From Glutamicibacter sp. MNS18 (lineage in GTDB: Bacteria; Actinomycetota; Actinomycetes; Actinomycetales; Micrococcaceae): DNA of 64,000 bases. Shown piece after piece: positions 8,924 through 17,478 of this stretch. The translations under genes and the position numbers were made by a program. Within the stretch, counting starts at the first letter, position 1. Every line of letters begins with the position of its first letter. The notes under the pieces are model-generated. The model did not search any database. It was not told the origin of the DNA and worked only from the letters and a program-made list of their open reading frames with translations. The stretch lies in the NCBI RefSeq assembly GCF_026107515.2, contig NZ_JAPCHW010000005.1, positions 62,001 to 126,000 of the forward strand, given 5' to 3'.

Positions 8924-10387
8924 ATGACGAATAACAAGCAAAACCCAGGGGCAACGACCCTTGCCAAGACATTAGGCAACTGGGATGCCCTCGCGCTGGG
9001 GTTCGGCGCCATGATCGGTTTCGGTTGGGTGGTACTCACCGGCGGATGGCTGGAAAGCGCCGGAACCCTGGGCGCTGTGTTGGCCATGGTGGTCGGCGGC
9101 GGAATCATGGCAATTGTCGGTTTGACCTACGCCGAGCTGACAGCGTCCATGCCCAAGGCGGGTGGTGAGCATAATTTCATCCTGCGCGCCCTGGGACCGC
9201 GCCCATCCTTCATCGGTTCGTGGGCCATTACCGGCGGCTACGTCACCATCGTGGCCTTTGAAGCAGTGGCCTTCCCGCGGACCGTGGAGTACATTTTCCC
9301 GGGCATGAGCAGGATTCCGCTGTGGACGGTGGCTGGTTTCGAAGTGAACCTCACCTGGGCACTGGTGGGTGTTGTGGCGGGCCTGCTCATCACCTGGATC
9401 AACATCCGCGGGATCAAGCAGGCCAGCGTGGTGCAGACCTTCACCGTGATCTTCCTTTTGGCCGTAGGCGCCCTGATGATTTTCGGCGCCTTCAGCGCCG
9501 GGGACCCGCAACACATGGAACCGCTCTTCACCCCGGGAATGGCCGGATTCTTCACCGTGCTGATGGCAGTTCCATTCCTGTTCATCGGCTTCGACGTGAT
9601 TCCCCAGTCCGCCGAGGAAGTCAACATCCCCGCTCGCCAGATCGGCAAGCTGGTCGTCATCTCGGTGATCCTGGCGACCATCTGGTACGTCATGGTGGTG
9701 CTCACGACCTCCTCGGCCATGCCGGCCAGCGAGCTGGCCGGGGCGGATATCGCCACCGCCGATGCCTTCGGCGCCATGTTCAATTCCGAGATCATGGCCA
9801 AGATCCTGATTGCCGGTGGCATTGCCGGCATCCTGACCTCGTGGAACTCCCTGCTGATTGGCGCCTCGCGCCTGGTGTTCTCGCTGGCGCGTTCCGGGAT
9901 GCTGCCCGAATGGTTCGCCAAGCTGCACCCGAAGTACCAGACCCCTTCCAACGCCTTGATGTTCATCGGCGGGATCTCGTTGCTCGCACCATTCTTCGGT
10001 GCCGAAATGCTCGGTTGGCTGGTGGACTCCGGCGCACCGAGCATTATCGTGGCCTACCTGCTGGTCTCGGTGACCTTCCTGGTGCTGCGTCGTCGTGATG
10101 CGGGCATGGATCGCCCACTACGTATTGGCGGCAAGGGCCGTGCCGGTGAAGCCATCGGCTGGATTGCGGTCCTGTTGACCGCGGGCCTGTTGAGCCTCTA
10201 CATGCCCGGCATGCCGGCATCGCTGACCTGGGAGCCGTGGCTGATCTTCGCCATCTGGTGGGCCTTGGGTGCCTTGTTCTTCTTCAAGGTTCCGGCGGGG
10301 ATCAAAGCCGGCCCGGAAGCCGAGGAACAGGTCGTGGAGTTGGTCAGGGCCCGCCGCAAGGCGCGCGCCGGGCAACGCATCACCTGA
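8924..10387 (+). CDS. APC-family amino acid/polyamine permease
   Basis: A 487-residue transporter with 12 predicted membrane helices and the LeuT-like fold of the amino acid-polyamine-organocation family. Helix 1 reads ALGFGAMIGFGWVVLTG, with the broken-helix glycine cluster that binds the substrate amino group. Helix 6 is FLFIGFDVIPQSAEEVNIP, where QSAEE is typical. The basic C-terminal tail is cytosolic. No metabolic neighbour points to the substrate. It is followed by a long terminator hairpin and is transcribed alone. It is distinct from the second APC permease at 41347, which is part of an agmatine operon. Confidence 0.88.
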   Translation: MTNNKQNPGATTLAKTLGNWDALALGFGAMIGFGWVVLTGGWLESAGTLGAVLAMVVGGGIMAIVGLTYAELTASMPKAGGEHNFILRALGPRPSFIGSWAITGGYVTIVAFEAVAFPRTVEYIFPGMSRIPLWTVAGFEVNLTWALVGVVAGLLITWINIRGIKQASVVQTFTVIFLLAVGALMIFGAFSAGDPQHMEPLFTPGMAGFFTVLMAVPFLFIGFDVIPQSAEEVNIPARQIGKLVVISVILATIWYVMVVLTTSSAMPASELAGADIATADAFGAMFNSEIMAKILIAGGIAGILTSWNSLLIGASRLVFSLARSGMLPEWFAKLHPKYQTPSNALMFIGGISLLAPFFGAEMLGWLVDSGAPSIIVAYLLVSVTFLVLRRRDAGMDRPLRIGGKGRAGEAIGWIAVLLTAGLLSLYMPGMPASLTWEPWLIFAIWWALGALFFFKVPAGIKAGPEAEEQVVELVRARRKARAGQRIT

Positions 10388-10412
10388 CCCGCAGTTCCAA
10401 CGAAGCAAATAG

Positions 10413-10457
10413 AAGGGCATGGTGGCTGTGGGGTGTTCCCGCAGCCACCATGCCCTT
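10413..10457. terminator. Long bidirectional terminator hairpin
   Basis: A perfect 16-bp stem (10413-10428 with 10442-10457) extends inside by three GC pairs. It lies between the converging APC permease and CGNR regulator genes. There is no long T tract, so termination may depend on stem strength. Confidence 0.75.
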
Positions 10458-10534
10458 AATGCGTTCCTGGTCAATGATTGGCGGATTCGGCCGGAGTGGA
10501 GAACTGGTTGCCGAACACCGCGGATGGCATGGAC

Positions 10535-11080
10535 CTAGTTTTCCCTGGCCCGGCGGGCCCGGTAGGCGCGCACATGCTCGCGGTTGGCGCAATTGCCGGT
10601 ATCGCAGTACATCTTCGAACGGTTCCGGGACAGGTCCACCAGTGCAGCCTGGCAATCATCCGAGGCGCAGATCCGCAGGCGTGGCAGTCCCTTGGCCCGG
10701 ACCACCTCGGCGATCGCCATGGCCGCTTCCACCGCCATCCGGTCATAGAGCGGGGCGCTCTGCGTGGTGGCATGCAGATGGTAGTCCCATTCGTCGTGCT
10801 TGATCAGCTGTGGCAGCGCCTGGGCGTTGCGCAGGATCGCATTGACCCGGCGCACCACGGTGTCCTCATCGGCGACCCAGATATCGTGCAGCTGGGAGCG
10901 CAGTTGGCGGATGGAGCGCAGTTCGGCCAGGTTCCGCGCCCGGGGACCAGTGAAACGTTCGGTGTCCAGGAAGTAGTCGAGATCGCCCACCGTTTCCAGG
11001 CGGTCCACGAGCCCGGCGTTGGTATTCAGCAGGTTCACCACGCTGCGTAGCGATACTTCCGTGTCAGGGGCAAAGATCAT
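10535..11080 (-). CDS. CGNR zinc-finger transcriptional regulator
   Basis: A 181-residue regulator of the CGNR group: an N-terminal ABATE/RsfA-like stress-sensing domain (about residues 8-130) and a C-terminal zinc finger with Cys138, Cys143, Cys159 and Cys164. The final C-A-N-R stands for the CGNR motif that names the family and is followed by a basic DNA-binding helix. The frame stays open far upstream, but ATG at 11080 has AAGGAG six bases away and matches family length. It is divergent from an EamA exporter, the usual arrangement when such a regulator controls an adjacent efflux gene. Confidence 0.9.
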   Translation of the reverse strand: MIFAPDTEVSLRSVVNLLNTNAGLVDRLETVGDLDYFLDTERFTGPRARNLAELRSIRQLRSQLHDIWVADEDTVVRRVNAILRNAQALPQLIKHDEWDYHLHATTQSAPLYDRMAVEAAMAIAEVVRAKGLPRLRICASDDCQAALVDLSRNRSKMYCDTGNCANREHVRAYRARRAREN

Positions 11081-11129
11081 TATGACTCCTTGGGGTCGCC
11101 ATGATTGACGGGGGATCAGGCGTGATCGT

Positions 11130-11148
11130 ATTGTCATGATCATACAAT
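11130..11148. promoter_or_regulatory. Inverted repeat between CGNR regulator and EamA transporter
   Basis: ATTGT at 11130-11134 and ACAAT at 11144-11148 flank a core containing TGATCA, in the 147-bp space between the divergent genes. The surrounding bases are AT-rich for this genome. It is a plausible operator for the CGNR protein; the symmetry is imperfect. Confidence 0.35.
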
Positions 11149-11227
11149 CATTGACTCCTGTACCGCAGCTGTATGTCACCACGACACCACGCTGCCGGGA
11201 TCCGGGGAAGTTCCGAAGGAAACCCTC

Positions 11228-12202
11228 ATGCCACAGACGCCAGCTACCGCGCCGAATAACCGGATCTCCGACGAGCCACGCCGAAGTGCCGGCAGGTTGA
11301 CCGGCATCTGGATCGCCCTGGTTTCCTCGGCCGTCTTCGGGCTTTCCGGGTCCTTCGCCAAGGCCCTGATGGAAGCCGGATGGTCGCCGGCAGCGGCGGT
11401 CACCCTGCGCATGGCCGGGGCCGCCCTGGTGCTGGCGGTTCCCGCGATCCTGGCCATGCGCGGACGCTGGGTGCTGCTGCGCACCAACTGGGTACCGATC
11501 CTGCTTTTCGGGCTCTTCGGGGTCGCGGCCTGCCAGCTGTTCTATTTCCTGGCGGTGCAACGCCTGGATGTCGGGGTGGCCCTGATGCTCGAATACCTGG
11601 CACCGGTGCTGATCGTGCTGGTGTTGTGGGTGCGGCACCAGAAGCGCCCGCGGATCCCCACCATCCTGGGCACGCTGTTGGCGCTGGTGGGGCTGATGGC
11701 CGTGCTGGATATCACCGGTGCCACGTCCATCGACCCGATCGGTGTGTTGTGGGGGTTGGGTGCAGCGATGGGACTGACCGTCTACTTCTTCGTCAGCGCC
11801 CGGGTGGACGGGGCGTTGCCGCCGATTATGCTCTCGGCCGGTGGGCTCAGCGTTGGCTCCCTGCTGATGGTGCTGGTCGGCGCGTTGGGCATCGTGCCCA
11901 TGGAGATGACCTTCACCGAGGTGGACCTGGCCGGTTTCCGGACCCAATGGTGGGTGGCGCTAGGAGGCATGATCCTGCTGTCCACCGTGATCGCCTACGT
12001 CACCGGGATCATGGCCGCCCGTGCCCTGGGTTCGAAGGTCGCCAGCTTCATCTCGCTGACCGAGGTGCTGTTCGCCGTGATCTGGGCATGGTTGCTGCTT
12101 GGTGAACTCCCCGGGATGATCCAGCTCCTCGGCGGCCTGCTGATTGTCGGCGGCGTGGTGCTGGTGCGTATCGACGAATTACGCCAACCGGTCGGACGGT
12201 AG
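11228..12202 (+). CDS. EamA/DMT-superfamily exporter
   Basis: A 324-residue drug/metabolite transporter with ten predicted helices made of two EamA repeats. The first begins IWIALVSSAVFGLSGSFAKAL and the second near residue 177 with LWGLGAAMGLTVYFF. The end of the second repeat, LTEVLFAVIWAWLLLGE, is a characteristic EamA motif. Such proteins usually export amino acids or related metabolites. The divergent CGNR regulator is the likely controller. The stop lies 4 bp from the converging YjbR-family gene. Confidence 0.88.
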   Translation: MPQTPATAPNNRISDEPRRSAGRLTGIWIALVSSAVFGLSGSFAKALMEAGWSPAAAVTLRMAGAALVLAVPAILAMRGRWVLLRTNWVPILLFGLFGVAACQLFYFLAVQRLDVGVALMLEYLAPVLIVLVLWVRHQKRPRIPTILGTLLALVGLMAVLDITGATSIDPIGVLWGLGAAMGLTVYFFVSARVDGALPPIMLSAGGLSVGSLLMVLVGALGIVPMEMTFTEVDLAGFRTQWWVALGGMILLSTVIAYVTGIMAARALGSKVASFISLTEVLFAVIWAWLLLGELPGMIQLLGGLLIVGGVVLVRIDELRQPVGR

Positions 12203-12206
12203 CCCT

Positions 12207-12521
12207 TTACCGGTTACGGCCGTGACGCCCCGCCAGCCGGTAGGAGTCGGCCAGCAACTCGGAGAGCTGTTCGGGATCGACTGTATCCAACCTGATGAGT
12301 ACCAGCAGGGGGGAACGCTCATGGTGGCCGGTCCAGAAGAACGTGTCCGGAGCCATGGCCGCCAGCGCTTCGCGCTCTGCGCTCTTCACCGTCAGGACGC
12401 CATCGTCCCAGACCCTGGCCATCAGGGTTCGGGCGAACCACGCGGGCTGGCCCCAGCTGAGCCGTTCGGTCACACCTGGCATGGCCAGGCACTGGTCACG
12501 GATGTTCTCGATTCCCACCAT
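12207..12521 (-). CDS. MmcQ/YjbR-family protein
   Basis: A 104-residue small alpha/beta protein of the MmcQ/YjbR group (CyaY-like fold, sometimes described as DNA-binding; cellular role not settled). It starts MVGIENIRDQCLAMPGVTE, which with the following SWGQPAWFA is the usual N-terminal signature. The frame is open 114 bp further upstream, but that segment is Pro/Arg-rich and unlike the family. It converges on the EamA gene. No ribosome site is obvious, so expression level is uncertain. Confidence 0.75.
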   Translation of the reverse strand: MVGIENIRDQCLAMPGVTERLSWGQPAWFARTLMARVWDDGVLTVKSAEREALAAMAPDTFFWTGHHERSPLLVLIRLDTVDPEQLSELLADSYRLAGRHGRNR

Positions 12522-12925
12522 GGCCGCATCGTGGCACAATCCCCTGACAGGGGCAATGGCCAGGGGAATGGAGTGTGGTCGGACACGAGGTCGGAACGGC
12601 TTGCCTGTCCACGGTTGAAAATTACCGTGGGGCAAGCTCCGAGGCAGGAGCTGGTCGAATCCGCAGGCAATGCGATCCAGGGCTCCTGCCCATCAGCTGC
12701 CCGCCCGGGAGTAGGCATCGTCCGGAGCCGAATCGGGCCGGGACTTGCGTCTGCGGTGGGCGGGGTGAACCTGCCACAACGGTTGTACCATTTCCTGGCA
12801 CAGCGGTTGTGACTGCCATCACAGTATGACCAGACTTCTGGTCGCGATGCAAACCCGGGATGTTGCCCGTGTCACATTTGGTCAGCGAGTCTTCTTGTCC
12901 GTAGGCGCCGTGGATTCCCTGCGGG
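12522..12925. promoter_or_regulatory. 404-bp non-coding stretch with several inverted repeats
   Basis: No convincing gene lies here, but three kinds of symmetry do. A two-part stem pairs GCTTGCC (12599-12605) with GGCAAGC (12631-12637) and CCACGGT (12609-12615) with ACCGTGG (12624-12630). Two similar operator-like elements, CACAACGGTTGTA (12775-12787) and CACAGCGGTTGTG (12799-12811), repeat with a 24-bp period. GACCAGA (12828-12834) and TCTGGTC (12837-12843) form a 7-2-7 palindrome. Flanking genes both read leftward, so the elements are upstream of the YjbR-family gene or belong to an unannotated RNA. Confidence 0.45.
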
Positions 12926-13468
12926 TTAGCGGGCTATCTCCTGCTGAAGCACGATGCATTTGGCCGGTTGACGTCCGTTGGAGGTGTCCTCAGCGACCCG
13001 TTCGTCATTAATGGAGACAGTGCAGGAGATCTCACCCGCGGCTCCGTTGGCGTACTTGCCCAAGACTAGGATTTTCGTGAAATCTCCACCGGCTGGTAGG
13101 TCCATTTCGATGTTGTACGGCAAGGATTCTTGCCTCATCTGGCCGTCGTTGTCCTGCTCCTCGTCGGTGACAACAAGGGCCTTGACGAGCGCGCTCGGTT
13201 TGCTTCCGGTGATCTCAACAGTGACCTTGGGGTCATCGATTGCTGCAGTGGTCGACTCCGTGGCCTGAGGTTCGTCAGGGGAGGGGATGGTCGTCGGCGA
13301 CAGTGATGCCGCGCTGGTTTCCTGGGTCGATTCCACCGATGGCGCAGGGGTCGCGGTGTTGGTGGCACCGCCGGCACATCCAGCCAAGCCCACCGTTGCC
13401 ACGAAAATCGAAGCTAACGCGAAGGAGCGGGAATTGATGTTATTAGTTAATGCTTTCGAGAAAATCAC
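12926..13468 (-). CDS. Secreted lipoprotein, unknown function
   Basis: An exported lipoprotein of about 180 residues. The signal peptide has a basic start, a hydrophobic core (FALASIFVATVG) and the lipobox LAGC. A Thr/Pro/Ser/Glu-rich linker of some 50 residues follows, then a folded beta-rich domain with two Cys (in GEISCTVSI and AKCIVLQQ) that may form a disulfide. The start is uncertain: GTG at 13468 is preferred because the signal peptide begins there, while the longer upstream frame is Pro/Arg-rich. The domain looks like MmpS-type or similar small actinobacterial lipoproteins, but I do not assign a family. Confidence 0.65.
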   Translation of the reverse strand: MIFSKALTNNINSRSFALASIFVATVGLAGCAGGATNTATPAPSVESTQETSAASLSPTTIPSPDEPQATESTTAAIDDPKVTVEITGSKPSALVKALVVTDEEQDNDGQMRQESLPYNIEMDLPAGGDFTKILVLGKYANGAAGEISCTVSINDERVAEDTSNGRQPAKCIVLQQEIAR

Positions 13469-13726
13469 TCCTACAGCGATGGCATGAGGATGCAATAAAG
13501 TAAAAGCAACGCCTGCCGCTGGAACCGCCGCATAAGGAGCAACCGGCTCGATCGGCCACCGGCCAGATGGGTGAGGAGAACGGGGCAACCTGACTATCCG
13601 ACAGCGACAGGCCCCTGTGCCATAAGCAGGCCCATGCCCGGGAGTCAGCGTTTTCGTTTCACGGCGTAATGCCCTCAAGGCAAGTAGGTTGACTTTTGGT
13701 GAGCCAGCCAGCGGATCGGCAGGAAC

Positions 13727-14620
13727 CTAGCGCCGAACCATGCTGATGATCTCTGCGGTTCCGCGCCCTGAAGAATCCAGGATGTGCCCCAGATGTTTGT
13801 GTACGCGAATCACAGGCGATCTGTCCAGTACCACCGCACCCGGGATGCGGTCCACGAGTTGGGCCTCGAGTCTGACCGCATCTGATCGGCTTTGGGTTGT
13901 CAGGGCGAGGATGAGATCGTATTGGCCAAAAGCGACGCCTGCGAATTGGATCTCCGACATCGCAATCCAAGGCGGCGCCATGCCCAAGAGGGATTGACTG
14001 GGTACCTTGAGGAAGTACCGGGTGACCGCGGGCCAATTAGAATATTGCTGTTAAACGTGTATGGGGAAATCCAGCACATTTTGCATACGCAGGGTTCCCA
14101 CGGAGCCCGCAGCTTTTTGCGCACTGATGCCCGGCTCCTGCGATAACCGCAGGTTGCTGGCGCGAATGTCCTTTTCCAGGATGGCCACGAGATCCAGGAA
14201 GAGATCATCAGGCACTACCTTGACGGCGGCGGCGCGTGGAGGGCGGGCCCGGGGAATACGTTCAACTTGAGCCGGGCGCAGGACGCCCAGCGTCCATTTC
14301 GCGCCGATCTTGAGGGTTGAGCTCGAAACTGAGGTGCGCACTGAGCGTACCCCGGGCAACTCCCCCACATGGGTGAGGATGAATTCGGCTAGCTCGGCAT
14401 CATCCTGGGCTCGTGAGGTCATCACGACATCCCCCATGCCGCTGCTGAGATCTATGGAAGAGACGGCCTGATGGTGGCCGGCATGCTGCACGGTGGCTAG
14501 CAGCTGGCCGGGGTCGCATTCGACTTCCACAATCGCGGTGCTGGCCTGTCGTGGATCCTCAAGCGTGGCGACCGGCCAGGCCAGACCGCTGGTTACTATG
14601 CGTTCCCCCCGTCGCTTCAT
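13727..14620 (-). pseudogene. Broken two-domain Lrp/AsnC regulator
   Basis: Actinobacterial Lrp regulators of this type have two helix-turn-helix/RAM ligand-domain units in about 330 residues. Here the first helix-turn-helix is missing: the frame begins KRRGERIVTSGLAW, which follows that helix in intact relatives. The first RAM domain and second helix-turn-helix (DLVAILEKDIRASNLRLSQ) are present, then an in-frame TAA at 14051-14053 interrupts the protein after DFPIHV. The same frame continues with PAVTRYFLKVP and ends HKHLGHILDSSGRG, the second RAM domain. There is no frameshift. The upstream break abuts an amine-oxidase remnant, pointing to a deletion. Confidence 0.8.
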
Positions 14621-14643
14621 GGTGGGTGAATCAATGCCTATTC

Positions 14644-14925
14644 ACCCATTTCACACAGGAGTCGCGGCCAAGGGGACAACGGGGGATATATCTTGCCGGC
14701 GACGACGTTTCCTTCACCGCTGGTTGGGCCGAGGGAGCGGTGACCACGGCTGTGAACGCCGTATGGGGTGTAATGACGCAGCCGGGTGGAAGGAGCCCGG
14801 AGGTTAATCCGGGCCCCGGAGACGTACTTGAGGAACTGGGACCAATCCCGCTCGACCAGTCTTGCCTTGCCGGAGGGCAGGAAAGTGCTATTTCTTCCCG
14901 AAGGAGCGCAACCGCAACGAGTTGA
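14644..14925 (+). pseudogene. C-terminal remnant of a flavin monoamine oxidase
   Basis: The frame reads GIYLAGDDVSFTAGWAEG and then VTTAVNAVWGVM, the FAD-contacting C-terminal block of the flavin amine oxidase / tryptophan monooxygenase family, with the family's NPGPGD tail. Everything N-terminal to about 14644 (more than 80 percent of a usual 450-560-residue enzyme, including the dinucleotide-binding GxGxxG) is absent. The remnant points away from the truncated Lrp gene, as if the two were once divergent neighbours. The 3' end overlaps the end of copA. It cannot code for an active enzyme. Confidence 0.75.
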
Positions 14926-17107
14926 GCACCACCAGGATCGAGCTGGCGGCCATCGCTGCCCCGGCGATCATCGGGTTCAGCAACCCGAAGGCCGCCACCG
15001 GGATGCCGGCGGTGTTGTAGGCGAAGGCCCAGAACAGGTTGGTCTTGATGATGCTCAGGGTCTTTTCCGACAACGCGATCGCGTCGTTGACCTGGCCCAG
15101 CTCATTGCCCATGAGGGTGATGTCCGCCGCCTGGATGGCCACGTCGGTGCCCGAGCCCATGGCGATACCCAGGTCCGCCTGGGCCAGCGCCGGGGCGTCG
15201 TTCACGCCGTCACCGACCATCGCCACCACCCGGCCCTTGCCCTGCAGTGTGCCGATCGTCGTGGCCTTGTCGGCGGGGAACACCCCGGCGAACACGTCGC
15301 CTGGTTCGATCCCCACCTCGGCGGCCACCTGCCGGGCCACCTGGATGTTGTCCCCGGTCAGCAGCATGACCCGCAGGCCGCGCTGCTGCAGGGCCTTGAT
15401 GGCGGACGCGGAGGAGTCCTTGATCCTATCGGCCACCGACAGCACCGCAATGAACCGGTCGTCCACCGAGAGCAGGATGGCGGTGGCGCCGGCGGCCTCG
15501 GCCTCATGCAGCATGGACATGGCGGTCTCATCCAGTTCCGTGCCCTCGGCTTCCAGCCAGCTGTACCGGCCCACCACGACCTTGTGGCCGTCGACGATGC
15601 CCTTGACCCCGCCCCCGGGATCCGAATCGAACTCGCTGACCTCGGCCAACGGGCCGAGCCGTGCCGCCGCGGCGGCGATCGCCTGGGCGATCGGGTGCTC
15701 GGAGTGGTGTTCCACGGCACCGGCGACGGCCAGCGCCCGCTCCGGGTTGACCCCGGCGATGGCGGTGGTCCCCAGGTGCGTCATGACCCCGGTGGTGACC
15801 GTGCCGGTCTTGTCCAGCACGATGGTATCCAGCTTGCGGGTGTCCTCCAGGACCTCGGGTCCGCGGATCAGGATGCCCAACTGGGCGCCCCGTCCGGTAC
15901 CCACCATCAGGCCGATCGGGGTGGCCAGGCCCAGCGCGCACGGGCAGGCGATGACCAGCACCGCCACGGAAGCGGTGAATGCTGCCAGCGTGTCGCCGGT
16001 GAACAGCCACCAGGCCAGGAAGGTCAGCACGGCGATGGCCAGCACGATCGGCACGAACACCGAGGAGATCCGGTCCGCCAGCCGGGCAATCGGGGCCTTG
16101 CCGGACTGCGCCTCGGAGACCAGCCGCCCCATCTGGGCCAGGGTGGTATCGGAGCCCACCCGGGTGGCCTCGATGACCAGCCTTCCGGAGGTGTTCACCG
16201 TCGCGCCGGTGACGGTATCACCCTCGGTCACCTTCTGCGGCACCGATTCGCCGGTGAGCAGCGAGGTGTCCACGGCGCTGGCCCCCTGGAGGATGGTGCC
16301 GTCGGTGGCGATCTTCTCCCCGGGACGCACCACGAACCGGTCCCCGATCACCAGCTGGTCGGCCGGGATCCGGTGCTCGTTGCCCCCGCGCAGCACCACC
16401 GCGTCCTTCGCGCCCAGGTCCAGCAGGGTCTTTAATGCGTCCGAGGCCCGGTTCTTGGCCCGGTCCTCCAGGTAGCGGCCCACCAGCAGGAAGGTCGCGA
16501 CCACGCCGGCGGTCTCGAAGTACAGCGAATGCTCGTGCATGCCGGCGTGTGCGTGGGCGGTCATCGCCGGATCGCGCAGCAGTTCGAAAACCGAGAAGAA
16601 GTAGGCGGCGAGCACGCCGATGGACACCAGGGTGTCCATGGTGCTCGACAGGTGCCGGGCATTGACCGCCGCGGCCTTGTGGAACGGCCACCCGCCGTAG
16701 AACACCACCGGGGTGGACAAAGCCAGCGCCACCCAGCCCCAGTGCGGGAATTGGGCTCCGGGCACCATGGAGATCACGAAGAGCGGGATGGTCAGAACCA
16801 GGGAAAGGATCACCCGGTGGCGCAGGTTCCCGTGATCGGTATGCACGTGCCCGCCGGCCTGGTGCTCGACATGCACGCTCGCCTCGTAGCCGGCGGCCTT
16901 GACGGTTTGCAGCAGTTGCTCGTCGCTGACTCCCGCCGGGGCCGTGACCCGGGCGTTTTCCAGCGGCAGGTTGACGCTCGCGCTCACCCCGGGCAGCTTG
17001 CCCAGTTTGCGCTCCACCCGGTTCACGCAGGAGGCGCAGGTCATGCCCTGGATCTCCAGGTTGACCACGCGTGTATCGGTGGGGTGTTCTTCGGTTGGTG
17101 TTGACAT
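14888..17107 (-). CDS. copA: Copper-exporting P1B-type ATPase
   Basis: This membrane ATPase pumps Cu(I) out of the cytosol. Domains in order are a heavy-metal-associated domain with GMTCASC (Cys24, Cys27), a His-rich linker, eight membrane helices, an actuator domain with LTGESVP, the metal-site CPC in IACPCALGLATP, the phosphorylation motif DKTGT, the nucleotide-domain SEHP motif, and GDGVNDAP. A His-rich external loop (AHAHAGMHEH) is between early helices. All key residues are intact and the 739-residue length is normal. ATG at 17107 is preferred over 17113 because GAGGA is better spaced. It is last in csoR-copZ-copA. Confidence 0.95.
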   Translation of the reverse strand: MSTPTEEHPTDTRVVNLEIQGMTCASCVNRVERKLGKLPGVSASVNLPLENARVTAPAGVSDEQLLQTVKAAGYEASVHVEHQAGGHVHTDHGNLRHRVILSLVLTIPLFVISMVPGAQFPHWGWVALALSTPVVFYGGWPFHKAAAVNARHLSSTMDTLVSIGVLAAYFFSVFELLRDPAMTAHAHAGMHEHSLYFETAGVVATFLLVGRYLEDRAKNRASDALKTLLDLGAKDAVVLRGGNEHRIPADQLVIGDRFVVRPGEKIATDGTILQGASAVDTSLLTGESVPQKVTEGDTVTGATVNTSGRLVIEATRVGSDTTLAQMGRLVSEAQSGKAPIARLADRISSVFVPIVLAIAVLTFLAWWLFTGDTLAAFTASVAVLVIACPCALGLATPIGLMVGTGRGAQLGILIRGPEVLEDTRKLDTIVLDKTGTVTTGVMTHLGTTAIAGVNPERALAVAGAVEHHSEHPIAQAIAAAAARLGPLAEVSEFDSDPGGGVKGIVDGHKVVVGRYSWLEAEGTELDETAMSMLHEAEAAGATAILLSVDDRFIAVLSVADRIKDSSASAIKALQQRGLRVMLLTGDNIQVARQVAAEVGIEPGDVFAGVFPADKATTIGTLQGKGRVVAMVGDGVNDAPALAQADLGIAMGSGTDVAIQAADITLMGNELGQVNDAIALSEKTLSIIKTNLFWAFAYNTAGIPVAAFGLLNPMIAGAAMAASSILVVLNSLRLRSFGKK

Positions 17108-17137
17108 GTCCATCCTCGGATCGTTTGGGCGGGGGTG

Positions 17138-17449
17138 CTAGCTCCCGATCCCGTTCAGTTCGTAGCCGGCCTCGTCGATCGCCGCACGCAGTGCGGCTTC
17201 GTCCAGTGCCGTGGTGGAGGTGATGACCGCGGTGGAGGTGCCGCCGGCCACCAGGGTGATGTCCACGGCGGCCACCCCTGCCAGTTCGCGCAGTTCCTCG
17301 CCGACCGATGCGACGCAGTGTCCGCAGGTCATGCCCTGGATCCGCAGCTCGGTGCGTACCGGGCCGGCCTCCTGTTCCGGGCGTCGGGTGATCGACATCG
17401 GCTGGGAGTTCTCCGAGCAGCCGCAGCCGCATCCGTTGTGTGTACTCAT
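17138..17449 (-). CDS. copZ: CopZ-like copper chaperone with Cys-rich N-terminus
   Basis: A small cytosolic heavy-metal-associated domain protein that carries Cu(I) to CopA. The HMA domain occupies about residues 33-100 and binds copper through Cys42 and Cys45 of GMTCGHC. Unlike the minimal 68-residue CopZ it has an added N-terminal arm with CGCGC at residues 7-11, which could bind a further copper ion. It lies 29 bp after csoR and 30 bp before copA, so the three genes are one operon. Function is well supported by motif and context. Confidence 0.92.
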   Translation of the reverse strand: MSTHNGCGCGCSENSQPMSITRRPEQEAGPVRTELRIQGMTCGHCVASVGEELRELAGVAAVDITLVAGGTSTAVITSTTALDEAALRAAIDEAGYELNGIGS

Positions 17450-17478
17450 GGTTCCGCCTTCCTTGGGTGGTGTGGTGG

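Noticed and set aside
8908-8934. An eight-codon leader peptide controlling the APC permease.
   Set aside because: It contains no repeated regulatory codons and no alternative hairpins were seen, so attenuation is not supported; kept only as a possible coupling frame.
10535-11947. A 470-codon leftward open frame covering the CGNR gene and the EamA gene in antisense.
   Set aside because: Only the first 181 codons counted from ATG 11080 match a real family and have a ribosome site; the rest is an antisense shadow of the EamA coding sequence.
13900-14208. A frameshift in the Lrp pseudogene joining two reading frames.
   Set aside because: Reading the bases shows the upstream and downstream parts are in the same frame, separated by one TAA, so a nonsense change explains it.
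14786-16475. Long rightward open frames of 470-550 codons over copA.
   Set aside because: They are antisense to an intact P-type ATPase with all motifs; the Gly/Arg/Gln-rich translations are typical of GC-rich shadows.
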